A stretch of 64,000 nt of DNA from Phymatolithon calcareum (taxonomy: Eukaryota > Rhodophyta > Florideophyceae > Hapalidiales): NCBI GenBank assembly GCA_977006965.1, contig OZ345376.1, forward strand, positions 868,001 through 932,000, read 5' to 3'. Made by a program: the position numbers and the translations under genes. The notes beneath the pieces were generated by a model. It did no database searches. It was not told where the DNA came from and saw only the letters and a list, made by a program, of their open reading frames with translations. Shown here piece after piece: positions 32,220 through 41,363 of this stretch; position 1 is the stretch's first letter, and every line of letters starts with the position of its first letter.

Positions 32220-32830
32220 ATTATTTCTCCGTTTCTCGTCTAGAGGAGATTCGCAGTCTGGAGGAAATTGGTACATTCGACGTAGTTGGTTCTGAAGAAG
32301 CGAACTGAAATCGAATCTACTATTCTGTTTTCTTTTACTCACTGAAAGAAATGGGCAGGGAGAAGTCCCGGTTTTGCGCCGCTGCGTCCAACACCGTCTC
32401 TTTACGGCAGGACCAACGGTGAATCGATCCTCATTTTGAATCCTTGTCGGCCTCTGTGCAATGTACGACATTCCACTACACACTCATGATGTTACAAATG
32501 CTTTTTTCCAGTCAACCAAAGTGCTCAGGAGACCCATCTTTGTGGACCCGTGCTTACTATATTGCGTCCATAAAGAAAGTAAAAGCCAGTCGGTCTTTTG
32601 GGACTGCAGGTGGATGACACTGTGTTTGGCGGAACTGGAGACTTTTAGCAACTAGAGTAAATCTTTTCCTCGTCATTTCCCAACACTGGGAAGACCGCGA
32701 TTGGAGCCGACATCGTCCGTTTTAACGGTCTGGATATTTCGCGCATACTGAATGGCTACCGTTTATCGCAAGAAGAGTACATTGTCGGCATCTCGGAGCT
32801 TCCGCTTCCCGGCGAAGTAACATTTGACTT
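32220..32830 (+). pseudogene. Copia reverse transcriptase remnant
   Basis: Frames give SVSRLEEIRSLEEIGTFDVV (RT start), MYDIPLHTHDVTNAFFQST (motif A, catalytic Asp), and GLQVDDTVFGGTGDF at 32601-32640 with QVDD in place of YVDD. FNGLDISRILNGYRLSQEEY and the Copia 'QEEYI' box follow. Three frames are needed and a TAG follows GDF. RNase H is not recognisable downstream. Confidence 0.7.
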
Positions 32831-33204
32831 ATTAGAATCACAAAAGCTAAATATGCGTACGGTGCGTATTCAACTTTCCGGAGGTACTCATTCATGTGTC
32901 CAAACTATCCCAAATGACAACGAAGCTATTTGGCCCCGAGAAGAACGAGTCACTCAATATATTGAAGAAACTTTTGCAAATTGCATCCCCGCGCCCAGTC
33001 CATTTCGTTTTATCATTTGTCAAAGTCAAATAGAAAAAAAAGCAGATATTTTCGTGTGCATTTATGCTGCATTTTCCACAAACAGGGACCGTTGACCGAA
33101 ATTTTGGATCCAGCAGAGGCGGTGGACGTCTGTCAGTCCTTACTCGAACTACTGGCCGCGAAAACGTGGTTGCAGAACGAATGTTCTAATTCGCTGACGG
33201 AATC

Positions 33205-33440
33205 CTACACGTGTGTCAACGGTGTTAGGTGCATTTTGTACTCCCAATGCAGCTGTTTTAATGCCTTGTATGTTCTATACATTTCTGGATGGTAAGTCAT
33301 TTCTTGAACACTCCCAGATCGCGTAAACCGTCTAGCGGTCCTTTCCTTCTTGAGGTGTTGTACCATCTGTATGTCTGTGGAGTTTGAAACGCACAAGTTG
33401 GCACACTGGCTGTAGTCGGGTTGTTCCCTGGCAAGCGCGA
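33205..33440 (-). pseudogene. Short X-like LINE fragment
   Basis: The minus strand reads VQHLKKERTARR and then YRTYKALKQLHWEYKMHLTP. This matches the family-X segment LKKARTAVYEL ... IYKALVQPRWEYAMHLAPWT. No border was defined. It lies just after the Copia remnant. Confidence 0.65.
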
Positions 33441-33593
33441 GGGCGCCGGGAAGCGACGACATATAGAAAAAGAATTTGATCAAAGTATGACTTGGTAGTA
33501 TGAGAAATGGATCAATGGAAGAATCTGGAAGGCGCTTCGCGGTTTCCCCAGCCCGCTGCAGGCGCCGCGCTATAATTAATACTTACATTGTAA

Positions 33594-33812
33594 GTATCTG
33601 TAAGCTTTAAGCTGTGTAACGCAGCTGAAATCAGCGGTTCTAGGGTTTGCACTTGGTGATCCTTCACATGTAAGTACGCATCGAAACCTACAGTACTGTA
33701 ATGACTGTAATGCTATCTGTAAGTACTTTCTATAAATGCAAGCTGTAATGACAATTTGCAGGGAGCTAGTTTTATAGAAAATGGAGAGTATGCTAGTGGC
33801 GTTGGACGCCAC
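33594..33812 (-). repeat. Right arm of the 220-bp inverted repeat
   Basis: Reverse complement of 27766-27983 (see that entry). No matching sequence continues outside either arm, so the repeat ends are real. Confidence 0.85.
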
Positions 33813-34542
33813 AGTGTCAGAGACGCCTTCCGTGTCACTGTAACCAACTAAACGGTTGTTTTTTGGTTCCGAAACTTGCACCTTGGGCGCAAATTGGCCC
33901 CATGCGATCCACAAGTCTTCTTTACAGAAAGTAGCTGGCTTAACAGCCGTGCGGTTGCTTCCGTAGAATAGAGTTCGACGTTGAATGTTCTTGTTACTTT
34001 CGACATGCCCAGATTGGGATCAGCACGAGTCCAACATTTTGTTTATACTATTTCTGAAGTGCAAATTCTCTGCGAGATGTGCTCAGTGACCTTACATGTT
34101 GGGTGTCAGTCATTGCGGACTACCTGTCTGTCCATTGCGCGTTCCTCTGCTCGTGAGAATCGGCTAGAACAATCCATGATAATAACGATGAACTTTGCCG
34201 TTGATTATGCCATGTTCTGCGGGGAGGAGGAGTTGAGTAGGATGGCTTAACTATTGCTACGACTGAGTCACGAGTAGTACAACAAAGGGTCAAGGATATA
34301 ATCCTCACTCATTCTCGAGCAACTAGTCACAGCGCTGGAAGGCGCGTGGCTGGCTGGTTGAGGTGAGATTACTCAGGACGCATTCGCAGTCACAGTTGCT
34401 TATTGGCGAGGTGCGGTCAATCAGATGCTTGCCTGTCTGCCTTTACTTTATGGTGAGCGCGCGCGAGTTTCGCGTATACCCTTCGCCGGGGCACTAAATC
34501 GTCCTTTTGGTGCTTGTATTTGGCCCTCCAAGTCATCGCGCA
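33813..34542. other. Spacer without supported gene
   Basis: Only short frames with no motif are present. It ends at the CTAG that starts PiggyBac-like copy D. Confidence 0.3.
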
Positions 34543-34759
34543 CTAGCGTCTATGTGACGAGCACCCCTAATTGAGGGTGGACGTAAAAGCTCAAAAAACG
34601 TTTGTAAAAAGAAGGCAGAACAGTTTTTTTAGCGCCAAATTCGGAAAGGCGACCTTTTGTTTCGTAGTGAGGGTACCCCTTTTTCTACCTTAAAACAGCA
34701 TCGTTCGCTGGTATGATCGAAAATCTGCTGGGTACGCAGAAAAAACAAATCTGCCTTTG

Positions 34760-35577
34760 CTCGAGAAAAAGACCAACGCCGAGTGGTCAGTGCAGCCGTG
34801 CACACGAATGCAACATCAATGACAAGTCCTGCAGAGTGCTTCCGACTATACGGAGCATTTTCCAAGTCGAAAAAGGTGTACGGAACGGTTCAAGAGGTGC
34901 ACGATAATGAAAGCAAAGGTCACTCGAGCACGTCACTTCGCGTGAAATGGGTCCTTGTTCAGAAACTGATCGACAAGACTAAGATTAAGACCCTCAAGAT
35001 TGTTAATATCAAGACATGGAAGGTTGAAGAAGGCGCTCGTTCTTTCCAATGGCTGTATCGAGTCCAAGCAGGCAATATTCTGTACCTCGAACGCCGGCTT
35101 ACAGTACTCGTGGTCGAACACTGTTTCGCCAAGTGCCCCTGCGAAAAATTCTTGCTTTTGCATGCGCAAAGCTGAAACTTATAAGAAGAATGTAGGCTAA
35201 GATTTCGGAATACTCGTCCTCATGAGTTGGACACAATGAGATTTATGGAAGTCTACCATGGGGAACAAGTATATCCTCGCTCCTTCATTTTCAAACAGAG
35301 GGATCACCAAAGGCAGGTTCTCCGAGTACTTCCGGTGCGTCACATTCACCGTTCAAACAAGTTAACAAGACACTATGTCTTCCGTACAGTCCGGTGGGTG
35401 CTCGTTCAGGATTTTGTCGATGATATTAACGATCACAAAAACCCAATGTGTCTCAGTTAGACAAGGTTTGCTTTTACAAGTTCATATCTCTTTGGTATAG
35501 CAGCGGAGGCCATTGGATTGAAAATGGCCTACTTCAGTACATCGCCATCCGCCGTCAACTGGAAAAAGTTTGCGAGT
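34760..35577 (+). pseudogene. PiggyBac-type transposase remnant, copy D (left part)
   Basis: The frame 34783-35175 carries AAVHTNATSMTSPAECFRLYG, SKKVYGTVQEVH and KWVLVQKLIDKTKIKTLKIVN, the conserved N-terminal part also seen in copies A, B and C. Downstream, other frames keep parts of the catalytic domain, which resume after the Ty3 insertion at 40818 (REIMLYLEM-TTSEGEKQ). It is inactive. Confidence 0.7.
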
Positions 35578-35826
35578 TGTAATCACTGGTGGTGAAAAGA
35601 TGAAGGATGGTTTATCTTGAAAAGGGGTGATCTCTCTCAAATGAGATAGTGAGATGGTCTCTACTAAAACTGCGAAGGGGGAACTGCTTAAATAGGCATC
35701 CCATTGCCTTCCAGCCATGGGATTTGCTGGAAGCCTATTGCGTGCTTGCTGCTCGCAGAACTAAGTCGGAATTTAGGTCGCCTATTCCTGCAGCTTCTGG
35801 CGCCACTGCATTATTGCGTGTCTACA
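35578..35826 (-). repeat. 3' LTR of the Ty3 element (249 bp)
   Basis: Read on the minus strand it begins TGTAGACACG and ends GATTACA, giving TG...CA ends. It differs from the 5' LTR at three bases (one A/G near 35649 and two near 35687-35697). Confidence 0.95.
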
Positions 35827-35851
35827 GTGCCCCATACACTCGAAGAGTGTA

Positions 35852-38800
35852 TTAATCATTGATTCGCAATGCTTGCTTGGCCTTCTTCGCCAGCTTTTTC
35901 TTGCTTGTGTTGGACAAAAATACTGCAAGCTCTTCAGGTACATCTTCATGAAGTTCTTCAATCTTCTGCCACGTCCAATCGCTTTTGTCCGGCAAACCTG
36001 ACCACTGAACTTGAACGAAGATTCCATCTGTTGCTTCTCCTATATCCACGAGTTTTTCAATCATCTCGTACTTAGTCTCAGAGTGCTCTGCTTGTTTCGT
36101 CAGCTCATTGCTTTCCTTTTTTCCGTCAACGTTAGCACGGTACAATTGCATTCTGCTCGCATGGACTCTATCCGTTTTCCCATCCACTATGCTTGTCACT
36201 TCGTAGACCAATTCGCTGACAATTGCAGTCACTTGCTTAGGCCCGATCCATTTGAACTGCAATTTGTGCTTCTTCTTCTTGCCGTCCGGAACACGTACAA
36301 CCACAAAATCACCTAATTGGAATTGGTGACTCACGATATTCGTGTTTTTGTTGTGTTGCTTGATTTGCTTCAACCGATTCTTGCTAACTTTTTCCGCGAC
36401 ATCTTTGTGCATGTTCTCAATTGCGGACTGAAGTGTGTTAATCTCCAGTAATTGTATAGCCCTTGCCTTTTCCATGCTTCTCATCTTCCCATTATGTGTC
36501 TCGCAGTCAATGACTAATTGCGTGCGCGTTGGCTTGATACCAGTCATGACTTGAAGCGGACTTTTGTATGTTCCATCAGTGTTGGAGCCCAGCCTTTTGA
36601 GGGGACATTCGTTGATAATAGTCATCAACATGCCTGCCACCGCAGTCCAATCCTGAGGCGCGAGTTTCAATTCGGACAAAAGAGCGTTGCAAGCAGCAAG
36701 AACAGTTCGCATTACTCTTTCCACGGTTTCGTTCACCCACGGGGAGTATGCTACCGTGAATGAGTGTCTGATTTTGTGGACATCGGCGAGATTTTCCATC
36801 AAAACGTTCTTGAAATGAGATCCTTGGTCGGATACCCAGTTGTTCATAACAGTGAATGTCCGCATCCACCTTGCCATTTCTTCAGCTGCTGTGTCCGCAT
36901 TTGCAGCGACAGATGGACAGAGCCACACATAGGATGACAAATCGTCCTTGATAACGAAAATGTATTTGTGCCCGGTAGTACTTGAACACATATACAAAAA
37001 ATCGAAATGTATCACTTCGTTGGGCTTATTTCCGTGTAATACCGATGAAAGTGGGCGTGGAATCTTGGTACCGCTTTTCGATATGATGCAGTGAATACAC
37101 TTCTTCACGAACTCCTTGCAATCATTGACAATTGAGTCCCACCAAAACTTCTCTTTCAGAGCGCTGCTTGTTGAGTCGAATCCTCTGTGTCCACCAGCAC
37201 CGCAATGTGCTACTGTCAGAAGTTGAAGCTGGAGTTCGAGTGATTCATCTGGGATCCATACTTGTTTGCTTAGATAGTACAGATCCCCTTCTTTCTTAGC
37301 TGCTTTTGCCGGCCTTGATTTTTCATGTTTGTTCTGTTCCGTGATGATCATTTGTGATGTTGGCCACACAAAATCTTCGCTGAACGGTGATTTCACGATG
37401 TCGTTTTCCATCGATGTGTCAGAAACCCTGCGACTCATGACTTTCTTGCCTCTGTACCCGGACAGCCAGCGTGACATAATATCAGGCATAACGTTTCGCT
37501 CGCCTTCCACATGATCAATTGTGTACGAGAACGCCGATAAGTAAACGGCCCATCTTTGAACTTTGCTGATCACATGGCTGCCAATCGTCGGTACCATTGC
37601 CATCGGATGAAATGCAAATAGTAGGTTTCTATGATCAGTGTATAGTTGGATGTTTTCTTCCCCTGCGAGCATGTAGTCGAGCTTCCGGAAACACTTCACA
37701 ATGGCATAGGCTTCCTTCTCAAATGTACTCCACCGTTCTTGTGCTCTCTTGAAAGATGAACTAAGAAATGCCAACGGCTCATGCTTTTGTTCCATTATGT
37801 CCTTGGGCAGTTCACTCTCATCACATTGCGTGACCACGGCAGCCCAATGCGCATCCGAGGCATCCGTAAATATACAAATAGCTTTTTCATAATCTCGGTG
37901 TGATAGCTTTACCGCATTTCGGAGAGTTTCTTGCAACGACTTGAATGAATGTTCATGCTCTGATCCCCATCCGAGGCTGTCCAACGAAAAATTTTGAATC
38001 GGTTTCTTCTTTCGTGACCCCGCTTTGTCGTAAGCAATTTCCAGAATGCTTCGTAGCGCTTCACTTCGATGTGCAAAATCAGGTATGCTTGTAGCCATCC
38101 ACTGGACGCAGTGTATGTATTGGCATAGCTCTGCTGCATTTTCTGGCATATGTAGCTCCTTGAGACCACTGAGTCTTCGGGGATCACATTGTATCCCTTG
38201 TTCGTCAATCAGTCGGCCGCACCAACGTACTTGTTTGGTGAATAGAACAGACTTCCTCGCGCTGATTTTGCGTTTTCTTTGCTCACAGATCTTGAGACAT
38301 TCTTTCAATGCATTTAAAAGACTTGCTTCTGTTCTTGCGTGAAAAAGAAAATCGTCAAACCAAGCCTTCAAAAATTCTCGCAGGCTCACAAAGCACGGTT
38401 CGACACGGGATTGAAAATTCGCTCCGCTGTTCATCGCACCTTGTAATGTTCGTAATGGCTTGAATATCCCGGATGGCGTGTGGAAACTGTGCGCATTCTG
38501 ACCTTCTTCATCCAGGGGTAGTTGCCAGTACCCGCTGCAAAAGTCCATCGTAGCAAAGAACTTGCTCCCAGCGACATCCATGAGTTCTGCATCAATAATC
38601 GGCATTGGCCATGACACAGGTACAGTCCTTGCATTCGCCGGGTTTAAATCGAACGTCATTCGATAATTTTCAGGTGGTGCTTTGGGTACCAACAGTGGTG
38701 CTGCGGCCCACGTGGCGTTTGAGTTAGGCGCAATAAACCCATACTCCTCTAGCTTGGACATATACTTGGACATGAAATCGCGTTGATCAGCTGTGTATCG

Positions 38801-40507
38801 CCTCTGCTTGCAAATCACTGGTGTGGTGCCGGGCTTCAATACGACTTTCATCGGCTCGACGTTCGCAGGCGGATCATTTCCAAGGCGTAATCTGAAAATA
38901 TCTCGATACGTTTCCAGCATCTCGCTTAACGTCTCCTGTCCCGATTTTGACAGCCCTTCTTCCGCTGCTTTAGTCAACATTTTTGCCATAGCTTCGTCCA
39001 TCTCCTCCTTGGTATCGATACCTAAGTCCAACCAATCTTCATCACTGTCAGATCCCTCATCGTAATCATAAACGGCCTTGTCGGAATGATATACTCCATC
39101 GGACATGATTCTCGCACTAGATCCTTCACGATACTGTTTTTCATGGATGAGATCATCAGCTTGTACAACACCTTCATATCGATCACATGCTTCTTCCAGG
39201 ACTGCTTTTGTGTCCAGTCCAAGTGCTTCGAGTATTGGTCGTCCAAGTAGAGGCGCGTTAACCTCTTGATTTGCAACCTGCCACACCAATTCTCGTATTG
39301 TGAGCGTTTTTGCATGTCGGATGAAGAGTTCTGTAGTAACCTTCACTTCCTTATTACAGGAGATATAAATAGGTTCGTTCTCTGAATTGGTTGCTGCTGC
39401 CAATCCATATTTGCGCTCATTTATGAACGTCTTTGTTTCAATTTGGGCCCCGGTTTCCATTAACGTTGCATAAAGGTCCGGAGGCATCAGATTGATATCT
39501 GAGCCCGCATCCGCGCATATCGCTCTTGACTCCACTCCCCCAAATCTTGCCTTGATGAGTGTGGTATTTGTTGGATATGCGTCGCTGTTTCGGCTCGACA
39601 CTTTCTTCGCGCCTTTCTTGTTCTTTTTCTTCTTCTTGTGTTCCTCTATTAGCCGTTTCTTCTCATCTTCCTCGCAATCTTCGCAGTCGCTCATGTAGTG
39701 CCTTTTTCCTTTGGTCTTACATGGAGGATTAAGACATAGTGGAATTTTTTTCTTTGGATTCGTGTCCACTTTAGATTCAGATGGTTGTGTTTTCTTCGGT
39801 GTTGAGGTTGTGCCCTTATGGTTCATACATTCTGCCCGTTGGGATATTTCAGCTTCCTTGCATAACAAATTGATATAGGCTCTGAGGTCCTCCTTCAATC
39901 CTTGCTGATATTCGAGGTGCCTTTCCATTACCTTCTTCAAATTTGTTGGGAAAACCTTATCCTGCATGAGGGCTATAGTTTTCTTCGGATTTTTTTGCTT
40001 GAAGTTCGGGTACCCAGCTTCTTCCAATCTTGAGAAGAAATTTGTAGCAAATTCCAGAATCCTTGCCTCCGCTTGCACGACGTGCATTGGCATTCGAAGG
40101 TTCTTTAACGCCTTCTCTATGATTTCCGGGTGTACCTGTTCGTCTTCATTCTTCTGCACCAAACCTTCAATAAATTTTTGAATATCGTTCGATGTCAGAG
40201 CTCCAGCTGTTTTAGCTCTTGATATGTCATTGAACTTCCCTAGGAAGAACGTTGACTCGAGGATGCTCCTATCGATTGACACCTTGTAAGATGCCACCGT
40301 CATCGATGGGACTTCCTTCTTCTTCTCGTTGACTTCATCTTTGTACCGTTTCCTCTCCTTCAAAAACCCTGTCACAACTCTTGGTTCGAGACTCCGTAAA
40401 ATCGGATGGCTCACGGGTTGGAATAGTGCGGCGGTTGGTTGCCGATCGGTAGGTTGCGCCGATGATTGACTTCCACTTTCCATGGTTCGATGGTCGTCCA
40501 TTTCCAA
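35852..40507 (-). CDS. Gag-Pol polyprotein of a Ty3 chromovirus (1551 aa)
   Basis: One uninterrupted frame. Gag occupies about residues 1-300, with a zinc knuckle C258-x4-C-x6-H-x4-C275 and a Lys-rich run after it. Protease: DAGSD at 333-337 and LLGRP at 420-424. RT is about 560-760, with motif A around D655 and FDDF at 717-720. RNase H is about 875-1010, with D882, E932 and D958. The integrase zinc domain is H1101, H1107, C1137 and C1140; its core is D1169, D1227 and E1263 (exactly 35 residues between the last two). A GPY/F-like WIGP lies near 1420. A C-terminal chromodomain-like segment is at about 1480-1530. Every catalytic residue I can check is present. Gag and Pol share one frame, so a stop or frameshift is not used to set their ratio. 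It probably is, or recently was, active. Confidence 0.96.
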   Translation of the reverse strand: MEMDDHRTMESGSQSSAQPTDRQPTAALFQPVSHPILRSLEPRVVTGFLKERKRYKDEVNEKKKEVPSMTVASYKVSIDRSILESTFFLGKFNDISRAKTAGALTSNDIQKFIEGLVQKNEDEQVHPEIIEKALKNLRMPMHVVQAEARILEFATNFFSRLEEAGYPNFKQKNPKKTIALMQDKVFPTNLKKVMERHLEYQQGLKEDLRAYINLLCKEAEISQRAECMNHKGTTSTPKKTQPSESKVDTNPKKKIPLCLNPPCKTKGKRHYMSDCEDCEEDEKKRLIEEHKKKKKNKKGAKKVSSRNSDAYPTNTTLIKARFGGVESRAICADAGSDINLMPPDLYATLMETGAQIETKTFINERKYGLAAATNSENEPIYISCNKEVKVTTELFIRHAKTLTIRELVWQVANQEVNAPLLGRPILEALGLDTKAVLEEACDRYEGVVQADDLIHEKQYREGSSARIMSDGVYHSDKAVYDYDEGSDSDEDWLDLGIDTKEEMDEAMAKMLTKAAEEGLSKSGQETLSEMLETYRDIFRLRLGNDPPANVEPMKVVLKPGTTPVICKQRRYTADQRDFMSKYMSKLEEYGFIAPNSNATWAAAPLLVPKAPPENYRMTFDLNPANARTVPVSWPMPIIDAELMDVAGSKFFATMDFCSGYWQLPLDEEGQNAHSFHTPSGIFKPLRTLQGAMNSGANFQSRVEPCFVSLREFLKAWFDDFLFHARTEASLLNALKECLKICEQRKRKISARKSVLFTKQVRWCGRLIDEQGIQCDPRRLSGLKELHMPENAAELCQYIHCVQWMATSIPDFAHRSEALRSILEIAYDKAGSRKKKPIQNFSLDSLGWGSEHEHSFKSLQETLRNAVKLSHRDYEKAICIFTDASDAHWAAVVTQCDESELPKDIMEQKHEPLAFLSSSFKRAQERWSTFEKEAYAIVKCFRKLDYMLAGEENIQLYTDHRNLLFAFHPMAMVPTIGSHVISKVQRWAVYLSAFSYTIDHVEGERNVMPDIMSRWLSGYRGKKVMSRRVSDTSMENDIVKSPFSEDFVWPTSQMIITEQNKHEKSRPAKAAKKEGDLYYLSKQVWIPDESLELQLQLLTVAHCGAGGHRGFDSTSSALKEKFWWDSIVNDCKEFVKKCIHCIISKSGTKIPRPLSSVLHGNKPNEVIHFDFLYMCSSTTGHKYIFVIKDDLSSYVWLCPSVAANADTAAEEMARWMRTFTVMNNWVSDQGSHFKNVLMENLADVHKIRHSFTVAYSPWVNETVERVMRTVLAACNALLSELKLAPQDWTAVAGMLMTIINECPLKRLGSNTDGTYKSPLQVMTGIKPTRTQLVIDCETHNGKMRSMEKARAIQLLEINTLQSAIENMHKDVAEKVSKNRLKQIKQHNKNTNIVSHQFQLGDFVVVRVPDGKKKKHKLQFKWIGPKQVTAIVSELVYEVTSIVDGKTDRVHASRMQLYRANVDGKKESNELTKQAEHSETKYEMIEKLVDIGEATDGIFVQVQWSGLPDKSDWTWQKIEELHEDVPEELAVFLSNTSKKKLAKKAKQALRIND

Positions 40508-40568
40508 ATCAAAACTTGAACGATCTTCCTCTTATCACTCAGACATGCTCCTGCAGGAAAGAAATTTC

Positions 40569-40817
40569 TGTAATCACTGGTGGTGAAAAGATGAAGGATG
40601 GTTTATCTTGAAAAGGGGTGATCTCTCTCAAATGAGATGGTGAGATGGTCTCTACTAAAACTACGAAGGGGGATCTGCTTAAATAGGCATCCCATTGCCT
40701 TCCAGCCATGGGATTTGCTGGAAGCCTATTGCGTGCTTGCTGCTCGCAGAACTAAGTCGGAATTTAGGTCGCCTATTCCTGCAGCTTCTGGCGCCACTGC
40801 ATTATTGCGTGTCTACA
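40569..40817 (-). repeat. 5' LTR of the Ty3 element (249 bp)
   Basis: Same length as its partner and about 98.8% identical. The gag ATG lies 62 bases downstream of its end (minus strand). It should contain the promoter; I see no strong TATA box. Confidence 0.95.
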
Positions 40818-41363
40818 GAGTTACAGAATTCAGCCTAAGGAAGACGTGAGATAATGCTGTATCTTGAGATGTGGACCACGTCAGAGGGCGAGAAGCAAAC
40901 AATTTAGAACGTGAAAATACCCATAGTACAGTTGTACTGCGCCGTCTTTTGGCCCCATACTCTGGTACAAGGCGCCATGTCCTCCCGGATTTTTTGCCTC
41001 GCGCAATATTCATAGATATTCAGGACTCCAAAACATACATTTGCTCCAAGGGCGGTGTTGAAACATACTTAACTCCCCTGAAGATGGAAAAGTAAGCCAC
41101 TGGTGGCATGATGACTACTTTAGCTGTTTAAAACAACTGCAGAGCCTGACAAGTCAAGGAATTAACCCTCGTGTTCTCATGATGTAATAGACTTGCTGGC
41201 GCCGCAATCAACATATGTGACACTTCAACTGGTAGAAACTGTTTTGCTGAACGCGTCCATGAGCTTGATGCGTTTGATGAGCCTAATAATGAGTAGCTTT
41301 CGGTGGCAAAAAATGAATGATTCTCATTTCCTCAATTGAGGGAAAATTCCCGTCACATTGACA

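Larger units (their letters stand above)
28800..33200 (+). mobile_element. Ty1/Copia LTR retrotransposon, decayed
   Basis: The order gag (with a zinc knuckle near 30600), protease-like motif, integrase, RT, read on the plus strand in several frames, is that of Copia. It lacks long open frames, and I found no LTRs within or beside it. The left edge is arbitrary (gag-like frames begin about 28800-29300). Motifs are closest to Copia elements of fungi and oomycetes (integrase DQG box and VFG box). Confidence 0.7.
35578..40817 (-). mobile_element. Ty3-type (Gypsy) LTR retrotransposon with chromodomain, apparently intact
   Basis: Two 249-bp LTRs flank one long minus-strand gag-pol frame. The TSD is GAGT at 35574-35577 and 40818-40821. 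PiggyBac-like copy C provides the empty site (...ACGAGTTACAG...), with a single GAGT. The LTRs differ at only three positions that I can find, so the insertion is young. The sequence after the 5' LTR (rc of 40568 downward) does not obviously match the 3' end of initiator tRNA, so the primer is unknown. A hairpin, TACACTC-TTC-GAGTGTA, and a short purine run (ATGGGG) precede the 3' LTR. Confidence 0.95.

Noticed and set aside
27766-33812. The 220-bp repeats as LTRs of the Copia element
   Set aside because: They are in inverted, not direct, orientation.
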